From Martinezella rhizogenes (GTDB taxonomy: Bacteria; Pseudomonadota; Alphaproteobacteria; Rhizobiales; Rhizobiaceae), in assembly GCF_000799715.1 (NCBI RefSeq), contig NZ_JUHG01000013.1:310001-374000 (forward strand): a DNA stretch of 64,000 bases, given 5' to 3'. Numbering within the stretch: the stretch's first letter is position 1; each line of letters begins with the position of its first letter. The position numbers and the translations under genes were made by a program. Below, piece after piece: positions 16,757-25,340 of this stretch. The notes under the pieces are model-generated. The model had not been told where the DNA came from, did not search any database, and saw only the letters and a list, made by a program, of their open reading frames with translations.

Positions 16757-17971
16757 ATGAAGCGGCGCTTAGAAGATGCTCGAATCCTCATGTATAGTCA
16801 CGACACGTTTGGTCTGGGTCATCTCAGACGGTGCCGGACCATCGCGCATGCGCTTGTCGAGAATTATCGTGGACTGAAGGTCCTGATCATTTCCGGCGCT
16901 ACGATCGCTGGCGCCTTCGACTATCGAGCGCGAGTCGATTTCGTGAAGGTGCCCAGCGTGATCAAGCTGCGCGACGGCGAATATACGTCGATGGCAAGTC
17001 ACGTCGATCTTCAGGAAACGTTGAAGATGCGCCAGTCGATCATCCGCCATACGGCGGAGACCTTCCAGCCGGACATCTTCATCGTCGACAAGGAGCCGAT
17101 GGGCCTGAAGGGCGAGGTCGAGGAAACCCTGCACTATCTGAAGGCGCGCGGCACGACGCTGGTGCTTGGCATGCGCGACGTCATGGATGCCCCGCATCTG
17201 CTCGAAGCCGAATGGAAGAAGAACAGCGTACTGCAGAAGATCGACCAGTTCTACGACCGCGTCTGGGTCTACGGGCCGCCGGATTTCCACGACCCACTGG
17301 TCGGTCTCGACGTTCCGCCCGGCGTTCGCCGGAAGATGGAATTCGTCGGCTTCCTGCAGCGCAGCGTCTCCACGCAAGGCGCGAAGTCTGAACACGTACC
17401 GGATGAAGACTATCTTCTCGTCACCACCGGTGGCGGCGGCGACGGCGCCGATCTTGTCAACGATGTCGTCAGCGCCTTTGAGCAGGACGACACGCTGCAG
17501 CATAAGACGCTGATCGTGCTTGGCCCCTATATGCCGGCCAAGGAGCGCATTCAGCTTCTGAAGCGCGCGGAGAAGATTGCCTGTCTGCAGGTGATCGAGT
17601 TCGACAACAAGATGGAGGAACTGATCGCCGGCGCCAAGGGCGTGGTCGCCATGGGCGGCTACAACACCTATTGCGAGATCCTGTCCTTCGACAAGCCGGC
17701 GTTGATCATCCCGCGCACAAGGCCACGGGAGGAGCAACTGATCCGCGCCCAGCGGGCAAGCGAGCTCGGTCTCGTCGACATGCTTTTGCCGGAGGAATCC
17801 GCCGATCCGAAGCAGCTTGCCGCCGCGCTGAAGCGCCTGCCGACCCGCGCGCCACCGTCGGCGAGCAGCGAGATCATGCGGCTGGAGGGGCTGGTGCATA
17901 TTTCTCGCATCGTCGGCGAATGGTTCGACGACCGCGAGCAGTATCCCCCTCTGTCCGTTGTCGCTGAATAG
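16757..17971 (+). CDS. Predicted glycosyltransferase, COG4671/GT28-like (first copy)
   Basis: From ATG 16757 the protein has 404 residues. It opens ARILMYSHDTFGLGHLRRC, where the GLGHLRR loop marks GT-B transferases of the COG4671 type, distantly like MurG. The C-terminal donor site is suggested by TTGGGGDGADL near 220 and GYNTYCEILSFDKPALIIP near 303. An upstream ATG at 16730 is possible. It lies about 100 bases after the ABC importer and 17 bases before the next glycosyltransferase. A related but different protein lies two genes downstream, so two successive sugar additions in one pathway are plausible. Substrates are unknown. Confidence 0.8.
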   Translation: MKRRLEDARILMYSHDTFGLGHLRRCRTIAHALVENYRGLKVLIISGATIAGAFDYRARVDFVKVPSVIKLRDGEYTSMASHVDLQETLKMRQSIIRHTAETFQPDIFIVDKEPMGLKGEVEETLHYLKARGTTLVLGMRDVMDAPHLLEAEWKKNSVLQKIDQFYDRVWVYGPPDFHDPLVGLDVPPGVRRKMEFVGFLQRSVSTQGAKSEHVPDEDYLLVTTGGGGDGADLVNDVVSAFEQDDTLQHKTLIVLGPYMPAKERIQLLKRAEKIACLQVIEFDNKMEELIAGAKGVVAMGGYNTYCEILSFDKPALIIPRTRPREEQLIRAQRASELGLVDMLLPEESADPKQLAAALKRLPTRAPPSASSEIMRLEGLVHISRIVGEWFDDREQYPPLSVVAE

Positions 17972-17988
17972 AGCATCGGAACCCCTCG

Positions 17989-19248
17989 ATGCGCAAAAAA
18001 ATCCTGGTGGTCCTCAAGGGCTACCCCCGCCTGTCCGAAACCTTCATCGCGCAGGAATTGCTCGGTCTTGAGAAGGCCGGCTTCGACCTGACGCTGATTT
18101 CCATGCGCAGGCCGACGGACAAGAAGCGTCATCCCGTCCATGACGAGATCAAGGCTCGGATAGTCTACCTGCCGGAATATCTCCATGACGAGCCGTTGCG
18201 CGTGCTGCGCGCTTTCTTTGCCGGCATTAAAAAGCCCGGATTCAAGCCGCTGCTGAAGCAGTTCTGGGCCGATCTCAAGCGTGATGTCACGCCGAACCGC
18301 TTTCGCCGTTTCGGCCAGGCACTGGTGTTGGCGCATGAATGGCCCGACAATGGCGAATGGCTGCACGCGCATTTCATCCATACGCCCGCCTCGGTGACGG
18401 CCTATGCCAGCATCATGACCGGTATTCCCTGGACCTGTTCCGCACACGCCAAGGATATCTGGACCTCGCCGGACTGGGAGCTCTCGGAAAAGCTCGCGCG
18501 CGCGCGCTGGACGGTGACCTGCACCCGTAGCGGCTATGAGCACATGCGCGATCTGACCTCAATGCCCGACCATGTGCATCTGAGCTATCACGGCCTTGAT
18601 CTCGCCCGCTTCGGCCCCTTCGGGGGTGAGCATTCCGACCGCGATGGCTCGCAGGCCTCCGATCCAGCCCTCCTCCTCAGCGTCGGCCGAGCCGTGGAGA
18701 AGAAGGGCTATGACGTGCTCCTGAGCGCGCTGGCGCTGCTGCCCGCCGATCTTCATTGGCGCTTTACCCATATTGGCGGCGGCGACGGGCTAGCGAAGCT
18801 GAAGGCACTTGCCGACACGCTCGGCATAGCCGATCGCATCACCTGGAAGGGCGCGCTGGCGCAGGAGGATGTACTGGCGCATTACCGCCAGGCGGACCTC
18901 TTCGCACTTGCCTGCCGCGTGGCGGCCGATGGCGACCGCGACGGACTGCCGAACGTGCTGGTCGAGGCTTCCAGCCAGCGCCTCCCCTGCCTCTCCACCA
19001 ATATTTCCGGCGTGCCGGAACTGCTCACCGATGGCGAGAACGGTTTCGTCGTGCCGCCGGAAGACCCGCAGGCACTGGCGGCGGCTCTGGAACAAGCAAT
19101 CCGCGATCCGGCGCTGCGCCACCGGCTAGGCGACGCTGCCGAAAAGCGCGTGCGCGAGCACTTCGACCATCATTCCAGCATTCGGCAATTGACGCGGCTG
19201 TTCGAGGAGCAGTGGCAAAAAGAAGAGCAATGGCGGAAATCGGCATGA
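17989..19248 (+). CDS. Glycosyltransferase family 4
   Basis: A 419-residue GT-B enzyme. The N-terminal acceptor domain begins ILVVLKGYPRLSETFIAQELLGL, a pattern common in colanic-acid-type transferases. The donor domain holds LLLSVGRAVEKKGYDVLLSAL near 225 and the motif EASSQRLPCLSTNISGVPELL near 325, with the catalytic glutamate before it. The gene lies 17 bases after the first COG4671 transferase and overlaps the next by up to 19 bases, so the three are translationally coupled. It probably works on a surface or secreted glycan. Confidence 0.85.
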   Translation: MRKKILVVLKGYPRLSETFIAQELLGLEKAGFDLTLISMRRPTDKKRHPVHDEIKARIVYLPEYLHDEPLRVLRAFFAGIKKPGFKPLLKQFWADLKRDVTPNRFRRFGQALVLAHEWPDNGEWLHAHFIHTPASVTAYASIMTGIPWTCSAHAKDIWTSPDWELSEKLARARWTVTCTRSGYEHMRDLTSMPDHVHLSYHGLDLARFGPFGGEHSDRDGSQASDPALLLSVGRAVEKKGYDVLLSALALLPADLHWRFTHIGGGDGLAKLKALADTLGIADRITWKGALAQEDVLAHYRQADLFALACRVAADGDRDGLPNVLVEASSQRLPCLSTNISGVPELLTDGENGFVVPPEDPQALAAALEQAIRDPALRHRLGDAAEKRVREHFDHHSSIRQLTRLFEEQWQKEEQWRKSA

Positions 19249-20390
19249 CAGCCCCCGGTACTTCGTCCCCATGCGTGTTCTTTTATGTCCAGCACCTGCT
19301 CGGCATTGGCCATCTCGCCCGCGCCAGTCGCATTGCCAGCGCGATGGCAAAGGATGGCTGTCAGGTGACAGTCGTTACCGGCGGCGTACCGGTGAGCGGT
19401 TTTCCCGGCCCGGATGTCACCTCGGTCGTTCTCCCGCCGGTCGTCGCCAGCAGCGCCGGCTTTTCCGGTCTTGCCGATCAATCGGGCAATGTTGTCGGCG
19501 AAGAGTTTCTGTCCGCGCGCCGCGACCGGCTGCTGGACGCTTTCCGCGCGGCGGCCCCCGATGTCGTCATCATCGAGGCCTTTCCCTTCGGCCGCCGCCA
19601 GATGCGCTTCGAACTGTTGCCCCTGCTTGATGCCATCGCATCGACAACACCGAAGCCGAAACTCTACAGCTCGGTGCGCGATATCCTGCAGCAGCAGAAA
19701 AAGCCGGGGCGTGACGAGGAGACCGTAAGCTTGCTGCGGGATCATTTCGACGGCGTACTCGTCCACGGCGATCCGAGCTTTGTCCGGCTGGAAGAGACGT
19801 TTCCGTTGACTGCCGCCATTTCCGACAAGATCACCTATACCGGCGTTGTCGCGCCGCCCTTGCCGCCCGAACCGGCCGAGACCTTCGACATCGTGGTTTC
19901 CGCCGGCGGCGGAGCTGTCGGGCGCAACCTGATCCGCGCTTGCCTGGAAGCGGCAAGCCGGATCGCGGTCGATCGCCGCTGGCTGCTGGTCACTGGACCG
20001 AACCTGCCGGAGCAGGATTTCGTGGCCTTGACCAAGGACGCGCCGAACAATGTCACGGTCGTTCGTTTCCGCAAGGATTTCCCGTCTCTGCTGCGGGGCG
20101 CGGAGCTGTCGATCTCGCAGGCGGGCTATAATACGGTCGGCGATCTCCTCGTCGCCGGCTGCCGCTCCATCCTGGTCCCGTTCACCGCCGGCGGCGAGAC
20201 GGAGCAGTCGGTGCGCGCCGAGCGACTGGAGAAGCTCGGACTGGCGCTGGCCCTGCCGGAAGCAGGATTGACAACGGATCTGCTTGTCGGGGCCATCGAC
20301 ACGGCGCTGTCGCGGCCGAAGCCGTCCAATCCCGATATCGACCTTTCCGGCGCCGAACGGACCGCGGCAATCATCCGCGACTTCTCGTGA
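19230..20390 (+). CDS. Predicted glycosyltransferase, COG4671/GT28-like (second copy)
   Basis: The 386-residue protein starts at ATG 19230 or at ATG 19245, the latter forming an ATGA overlap with the preceding stop. It shares the FFYVQHLLGIGHLARASRIASAM opening and the ISQAGYNTVGDLLVAGCRSILVPF donor motif (about residue 295) with MurG-like COG4671 proteins. It is clearly diverged from the copy at 16757, so the two are unlikely to be recent duplicates. The gene is translationally coupled to the GT4 gene. The next gene, an ABC-like membrane protein, begins 233 bases later. Confidence 0.8.
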   Translation: MAEIGMTAPGTSSPCVFFYVQHLLGIGHLARASRIASAMAKDGCQVTVVTGGVPVSGFPGPDVTSVVLPPVVASSAGFSGLADQSGNVVGEEFLSARRDRLLDAFRAAAPDVVIIEAFPFGRRQMRFELLPLLDAIASTTPKPKLYSSVRDILQQQKKPGRDEETVSLLRDHFDGVLVHGDPSFVRLEETFPLTAAISDKITYTGVVAPPLPPEPAETFDIVVSAGGGAVGRNLIRACLEAASRIAVDRRWLLVTGPNLPEQDFVALTKDAPNNVTVVRFRKDFPSLLRGAELSISQAGYNTVGDLLVAGCRSILVPFTAGGETEQSVRAERLEKLGLALALPEAGLTTDLLVGAIDTALSRPKPSNPDIDLSGAERTAAIIRDFS

Positions 20391-20397
20391 AATCATA

Positions 20398-20412
20398 GTG
20401 ACGGTCTGTCAC
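20398..20412. promoter_or_regulatory. Inverted repeat GTGAC-ggtct-GTCAC
   Basis: A perfect five-base inverted repeat separated by five bases lies just after the second COG4671 gene and 211 bases before the ABC-like gene. TATAAAAT at 20457-20464 could be a -10 element downstream of it. The half site resembles that of CRP/FNR regulators but the spacing differs. It is a candidate operator for the ABC-like gene. Confidence 0.3.
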
Positions 20413-20623
20413 CTTACTCGTCGTTTTTGCCCCCCTCGTTTTCCGCAATGTTGTGATATAAAATAAGAATTCAATGAATCGGGGGGAGCCTGGACGAAAG
20501 ACCGGGGGCGTCTCGTTTTCGATATGGGGCCGCGCATCCAAAATGAACTCCTCTCGCACCTCTGCAACATCGGCGCCGGCATTCGCGGCGAAGACTGTTG
20601 AATTTGGAAGCATGCAATAAGCG

Positions 20624-23338
20624 ATGGAAAAAAGCCTAGCGCGTTACATCTGGTCGAATACCCGGCTGGAGCAGATCTGGATCCTGACGATCGTCGCAGC
20701 TTCGATGATCCCCTACTTTCTGTCCTTCGACTTGCCGAAGCAGATCGTCAACGGGCCTATTCAGGGCAAGGGGTTCGAACATCCCGGCGACACCCAGACC
20801 TTCATGCATATCTCTTTCGACCTGCCCCTGCTCGGCCACGTCGAAGTATTTGAGGGCCTGCATCTCACACGCTTCTGGATGCTGATCGCGCTCAGCCTAG
20901 TGTTCCTGGCGCTCGTCGTCCTCAACGGCCTCTTCAAGCTCTACATCAACACCTACAAGGGTCGTCTCGGCGAGCGTATGCTGCGCCGCATCCGTTTCGA
21001 GCTGATCGACCGCGTGCTGCGGTTCCCGCCGTCGCATTTCAAGCGGGTCAAGCCTGCCGAGATCGCCACCATGATCAAGGACGAGGTGGAGCCGATGGGC
21101 GGCTTCACCGGCGACGCTTTCGTGCAGCCGGCCCTGCTCGGCGGCCAGGCGATCACCGCCCTCATCTTCATCATCATGCAGAATTTCTGGCTGGGCATGA
21201 TCGCCGCGGCCATCGTCGTAGTACAGGCGATCGTCATTCCGCGCATGCGCAAGCGGCTGCTCGAACTCGGGCGCCAGCGGCAATTGACGGCACGCGAACT
21301 TTCCGGCCGCGTCGGTGAGATCGTCGAGGGCATCGGCACGATCCATGCCAACGACACCTCCAATCTGGAGCGTGCCGACATCGCTGCTCGTCTCGGGCTG
21401 ATCTTCTCGATCCGCTACGATCTCTATCAGTGGAAGTTCATGGTGAAATTCATCAACAACTTCCTCGCTCAGGTAACGCCCTTCCTGTTTTATTCGATCG
21501 GCGGATTTCTGGCGCTGCAGGGTCGGCTCGATATCGGCCAGCTCGTTGCCGTCATCAACGCCTACAAGGATCTGCCAGGGCCGCTGAAGGAACTCATCGA
21601 CTGGGATCAATCGCGCCAGGATGTTCAGGTCAAATACAATCAGGTGGTCGAACAGTTCAGCGTCGATGGACTCATCGATCCGAAGACTCAGCTTGTCTCG
21701 CCCGCCCCAGCCAGCCGCATCACCCATCCGCTGGTCGCCACCAATCTCACCGTGGTCGATGACAGCGGCGCCCGTGTGCTGGATCACGTCTCCGTCGACA
21801 TCAATCCTGGCGAGACAGTGGCGATTGTCGGTGAAAGCGGCGCCGGCGGCGAATATCTTGCCGACGCGTTAGGCCGGCTGATCTGGCCGGATACCGGCCG
21901 TATCACCATTGATGGCCGCGACCTGCTGGAGCTGCCGGAATCGCTGACGGGGCGGCGCATCGCCTATGCCTCGTCGGATACGTTCTTTTTTCACGGCACG
22001 CTGCGCAGCAATCTTCTCTATGGCCTGAAACACGCACCATTGACTGCGGTTGCTTATGACGAGAAGGCGGCCAACAAGCTTAAGTGGCAGATGATCGAGG
22101 CGCGTCGCGCCGGCAATCCGGAACTGGACCTCAACAGCGACTGGGTGGACTATGCCGCCGCCGGAGCCAGCGGTCCGAACGACATTTACCCCGCCATTCG
22201 TCCGGTTCTCGATATCGTGGCCATGTCCCAGGACATTCTCGACATGGCGCTGCGCTCGACTGTCGATACCGCCGCGCATGAAGATCTCACCTCCCGCATC
22301 GTCGAGCTTCGTCAGGCGTTGCGGCTCCGGCTGAAGGAGGAGAATCTCGAAGGGCTTGTCGTGCCTTTCGAATTCGATGCCTACAATCCGCAGGCGACGG
22401 TCGGCGAAAACCTGCTGTTCGGCACGCTGAAGCGGCCGCAGATGACCAACCGGAAGCTCGCCGCGCACCCCTATTTCCAGCAGCTGTTCACGCAGACCGG
22501 TCTCAATACCGACCTCTATGACATGGGTCTGGAAATCGCCGAGAACGCCGTCGAACTCTTCACCGACCTGCCGCCGGATCACCCGTTCTTCCAGCAGCTT
22601 ACCTTCATGACGCCGGAAGATATTCCGACTTACGAGGCACTGCTGCAAAAGCTGAACGGCAAGGGTTTCTCCGCCGCTTCGCCTGACGAACGGGCAGCGA
22701 TCATCCGCCTCAGCTTCTCCTATATCGAACCTCGCCACCGCTTCGGTCTTTTGACCCAGACGCTGATGGAGAAGATCGTCACGACGCGCATCAAGTTCTA
22801 CGAGAATATCCCGGCCGATCTCGCCGAGGTGATCGAGCGCTATGACCCCGAGCGTTTCACCGCCTCGGCAACATTGATGGATAACGTACTGTTCGGCAGG
22901 ATCGCGCACCAGCAGGCGAACGCGCCCGAGCGCGTCCACTCCATCATGTACGACGTGTTTGAACGGCTCGGCATGCAGGACAGCGTGCTCTCGATCGGGC
23001 TGGATTTCGATGTCGGGTCCGGTGGCAAGCGGCTAACCAACGTGCAGCGGCAGAAGCTCAATCTTGGCCGGGCCCTGCTGAAGCGGGCCGATTACATCAT
23101 CTGCAACCGCCCGCTGCCGGCGCTTGACCATCGTATTCAGGATCAGATTCTCCGCTCCATCCTGACCGAACTCGATAGGAGCACGGATAAGCCCGCACTC
23201 ATCTGGGTGCTGTCCAACCCGAATTTTGCCGAGCTGTTCGATCGCGTTCTGGTCTTCAACCATGGCAGCCTGGTTGAAAGCGGCACGACGACCGATCTTT
23301 TAGAAAAAAACGGGATGTTCAAAGAACTGTTATCGTAA
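20624..23338 (+). CDS. ABC-exporter-like protein with degenerate ATPase motifs and expanded nucleotide-binding domain
   Basis: A 904-residue protein. Residues 1-345 form an ABC-exporter membrane domain (helices near 17-35, 84-106, 175-204, 275-300). The NBD starts near 365, but key motifs are altered. Walker A reads GESGAGGE (403-410), with Gly at the lysine position. The Q-loop reads YASSDTFFFHG (448-458), without Gln. The signature is LTNVQ (804-808) instead of LSGGQ. Walker B is YIICNRPLPALD, with Asn828 and Arg829 replacing Asp and Glu. The switch His is Asn865. About 280 residues are inserted and repeat the Q-loop-helix ending (NLLYG 463-467, NLLFG 596-600, NVLFG 754-758). ATP hydrolysis is doubtful. 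The next gene encodes a cyclic-nucleotide receiver. Confidence 0.85.
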   Translation: MEKSLARYIWSNTRLEQIWILTIVAASMIPYFLSFDLPKQIVNGPIQGKGFEHPGDTQTFMHISFDLPLLGHVEVFEGLHLTRFWMLIALSLVFLALVVLNGLFKLYINTYKGRLGERMLRRIRFELIDRVLRFPPSHFKRVKPAEIATMIKDEVEPMGGFTGDAFVQPALLGGQAITALIFIIMQNFWLGMIAAAIVVVQAIVIPRMRKRLLELGRQRQLTARELSGRVGEIVEGIGTIHANDTSNLERADIAARLGLIFSIRYDLYQWKFMVKFINNFLAQVTPFLFYSIGGFLALQGRLDIGQLVAVINAYKDLPGPLKELIDWDQSRQDVQVKYNQVVEQFSVDGLIDPKTQLVSPAPASRITHPLVATNLTVVDDSGARVLDHVSVDINPGETVAIVGESGAGGEYLADALGRLIWPDTGRITIDGRDLLELPESLTGRRIAYASSDTFFFHGTLRSNLLYGLKHAPLTAVAYDEKAANKLKWQMIEARRAGNPELDLNSDWVDYAAAGASGPNDIYPAIRPVLDIVAMSQDILDMALRSTVDTAAHEDLTSRIVELRQALRLRLKEENLEGLVVPFEFDAYNPQATVGENLLFGTLKRPQMTNRKLAAHPYFQQLFTQTGLNTDLYDMGLEIAENAVELFTDLPPDHPFFQQLTFMTPEDIPTYEALLQKLNGKGFSAASPDERAAIIRLSFSYIEPRHRFGLLTQTLMEKIVTTRIKFYENIPADLAEVIERYDPERFTASATLMDNVLFGRIAHQQANAPERVHSIMYDVFERLGMQDSVLSIGLDFDVGSGGKRLTNVQRQKLNLGRALLKRADYIICNRPLPALDHRIQDQILRSILTELDRSTDKPALIWVLSNPNFAELFDRVLVFNHGSLVESGTTTDLLEKNGMFKELLS

Positions 23339-23389
23339 TATCCTATTGCGCGGGGATATCTGGGGCCTGAAACCGGGGATTTGAAGCTC

Positions 23390-23866
23390 ATGCTTCTGAA
23401 GGACGAAGTTGAAATGCTGAAACGGGTGCCGATTTTTGCGCGCATCGCACCCGCAAAATTGAAATTGTTGGCATTTACCTCGGATCGCGTCAGCTATAAT
23501 GCCGGCCAGGCGCTGTTTCATCAGGGCGATCAGGGCGACGCGGCCTACGTTGTTCTTTCAGGAACTGCTGATATTCTTGTCGATAGTCCCGCCGGCGAAA
23601 TCAAGGTCGCGGAGGTCGATATCAATTCCATCGTCGGCGAGATCGCCATTCTCTGTGACGTCTCCCGTACCGCCACCGTCAAGGCGACGTCGCGGCTGGA
23701 AGCGCTCAAGATCAGCAAGGAACACTTCCTGAAGCTGCTCAGCGATTTCCCCGAAATGGCCGTCGAAATCATGCGCGTCCTCGCAGACCGCCTCAATCAC
23801 ACCACCTCCGAGCTCACCGCCGCCCGCAGCCGCCAACAGCAGCCGCACTCGATGTCGACGCATTGA
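23390..23866 (+). CDS. Stand-alone cyclic-nucleotide-binding domain protein
   Basis: A 158-residue protein made of one cNMP-binding domain (about residues 12-135) and a short tail. It has no helix-turn-helix, so it is not a CRP-type regulator. The phosphate-binding cassette GEIAILCDVSRTATVKA (83-99) retains E84 for ribose and R93 and T94 for the cyclic phosphate. The Thr after Arg is compatible with cAMP or cGMP. It starts 51 bases after the ABC-like gene (TTG 23381 is a less likely start), so co-transcription is expected. A likely role is to bind the ABC-like protein or a neighbour when cAMP rises; this is inferred. Confidence 0.82.
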   Translation: MLLKDEVEMLKRVPIFARIAPAKLKLLAFTSDRVSYNAGQALFHQGDQGDAAYVVLSGTADILVDSPAGEIKVAEVDINSIVGEIAILCDVSRTATVKATSRLEALKISKEHFLKLLSDFPEMAVEIMRVLADRLNHTTSELTAARSRQQQPHSMSTH

Positions 23867-23915
23867 GCGTTTGACAGGCTGCCATCGCCTCTGAGAGCCC
23901 GATCTAAAAGCGCAT

Positions 23916-24374
23916 TTAAAGAATTTCGAATACGTCGTATTCGACTCCGCCCGGACGGCGCCCGCCCTGAGCAACCGCGACAATTTGGTTGAGCCACACA
24001 TGCCGTGGGGCGGCGGTCTCAAAATACGGTGTCGTTCGGAGATAATATTCGGAGGCGTCAACCGCGTCGCCGCGAGCGAGACGCTCGTCAACGGCCCGGG
24101 AGGAGTGCCTAACGCCGCGATAGGTCATCAGAATGAGGCCGCCATCATCAGCGATGAGCAAAAGCCTTACATCTTGCTGAAATGTGTTGTCTGCGCGTGC
24201 GAGCAGAAGATCGGAGCCGATCAGCGGCGACACCTCGCCTTTTAGGCGCTCTCCCTGGAAATATCCGCCGGAAACCGGAAATATGCGGCGGCGGCCAGCT
24301 GGCGTCTCGCCCAGTTCAAACGCCGGATGAAGTGTCATGAAGAGTGTGAATAAGTGCCGAGATTGCAGGGACAT
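23916..24374 (-). CDS. DUF3237 domain protein
   Basis: From ATG 24374 the protein has 150 residues. HPAFELGETPAGRRRIFPVSGGYFQGERLKGEVSPLIGSDLLL is split across the usual DUF3237 core, and the C-terminus has YLRTTPYFETAAPRHVWLNQIVAVAQG. The family folds as a small beta barrel and its function is not established. It is divergent from a LysR regulator gene 108 bases away, the classic arrangement for a regulator and its target. It has no signal peptide. Confidence 0.75.
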   Translation of the reverse strand: MSLQSRHLFTLFMTLHPAFELGETPAGRRRIFPVSGGYFQGERLKGEVSPLIGSDLLLARADNTFQQDVRLLLIADDGGLILMTYRGVRHSSRAVDERLARGDAVDASEYYLRTTPYFETAAPRHVWLNQIVAVAQGGRRPGGVEYDVFEIL

Positions 24375-24425
24375 GTCAGATCGCCTATTGTTTGCCTGAA
24401 CCCTAACCGAGGGCGCCCTGCCCCC

Positions 24426-24437
24426 AAAACGCGTTTT
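24426..24437. promoter_or_regulatory. Palindrome AAAACGCGTTTT between DUF3237 and LysR genes
   Basis: A perfect 12-base palindrome sits midway between two divergent start codons (24374 minus, 24483 plus). It is a candidate operator, though LysR sites usually show a T-N11-A pattern rather than a central CGCG, so another regulator is possible. Confidence 0.4.
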
Positions 24438-24482
24438 ACTTGCGACCATCACAAGGGAAATTAATCAGAAGAGAAGCAGATC

Positions 24483-25340
24483 ATGCGGCCGCCGTTGGAG
24501 TCTTTGCGAATATTGGAAGCATGCGTTTCCGCAGGCAGCTTCGCGCGGGCAGCCGAAGGGTTATGTCTGACCCCCGCGGCTGTCAGCCTCCGCATTCGCT
24601 CGCTGGAGGCCGAATTTGGTCGGTCGCTCTTCGTGCGCTCAGGGCGAAGAGTTGTCCCGACACCTGCGGCTTCTGTTCTGGCAGGCCGAATTCGAGAGGC
24701 ATTGGATGGAATTGCCGGCGCACTCGACGAATTTCAGGGTGCCACGCCGCCGCTCAGATTAACGGCACCTCCAACATTTGCGTCACGCTGGCTTGCACCA
24801 CGGCTGGCACGCTATTCCGCGACGGGAGCATCGGTCATCGAGGTCGACGTCTCTGCCGATATTCGTAATCCCAGCGCGTTTGACGTCGCCATACGAACGG
24901 GGCGCGGCGGTTGGGAAGGGTTTGAGGAATATCGGCTAGCTCCCGTTGAAGTGACACCCATGCTGGCGCCCTCTTTGCTTGGAACGCGGACGCTAGACAT
25001 GCCGGACGCGCTAACTGATCTCGATCTTCTGCCGCATCCAGATTGGGAAGCATGGTTCATCGGCGCACAATGCGAGACGCCACCGGCTCTGCGGTTTGTA
25101 GCGGTTGATTACCCCACGCATGAGTTGGATGCCAATGCCGCAGTGGCAGGTGTCGGTGTTGCGCTCTTGTCGCCATCGTTGTTTCGGCCGCTTTTGGAAA
25201 AGGGACTGCTGATTGCACCGTTCCCATACGTATTGAGCGGGCCGGCCTGGCATTTCGCGTTGATGCGCGCAGGCGACACGCGTCTTGCACCTCGGCAGTT
25301 CTGCACATGGCTTTGTGAGCAGGCTCGCGTGGCTGCTTGA
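24483..25340 (+). CDS. LysR family transcriptional regulator (GcvA-like)
   Basis: The 285-residue protein has an N-terminal winged helix-turn-helix (residues 4-62: ESLRILEACVSAGSFARAAE, then LTPAAVSLRIRSLEAEFGRSLFVR). A periplasmic-binding-type effector domain follows from about 88 (PLRLTAPPTFASRWLAPRL). The pattern of SRWLAPRL and DVAIRTGRGGWEG places it near GcvA-type regulators. It probably controls the divergent DUF3237 gene and itself. The ligand is unknown. Confidence 0.88.
   Translation: MRPPLESLRILEACVSAGSFARAAEGLCLTPAAVSLRIRSLEAEFGRSLFVRSGRRVVPTPAASVLAGRIREALDGIAGALDEFQGATPPLRLTAPPTFASRWLAPRLARYSATGASVIEVDVSADIRNPSAFDVAIRTGRGGWEGFEEYRLAPVEVTPMLAPSLLGTRTLDMPDALTDLDLLPHPDWEAWFIGAQCETPPALRFVAVDYPTHELDANAAVAGVGVALLSPSLFRPLLEKGLLIAPFPYVLSGPAWHFALMRAGDTRLAPRQFCTWLCEQARVAA

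Noticed and set aside
20624-23338. Reading the ABC-like gene as a frameshifted pseudogene
   Set aside because: The frame is open for 904 codons with ordinary codon use and keeps the NBD framework (D-loop ALD, HGSLVESGTT), so the motif changes look like substitutions within a maintained protein.
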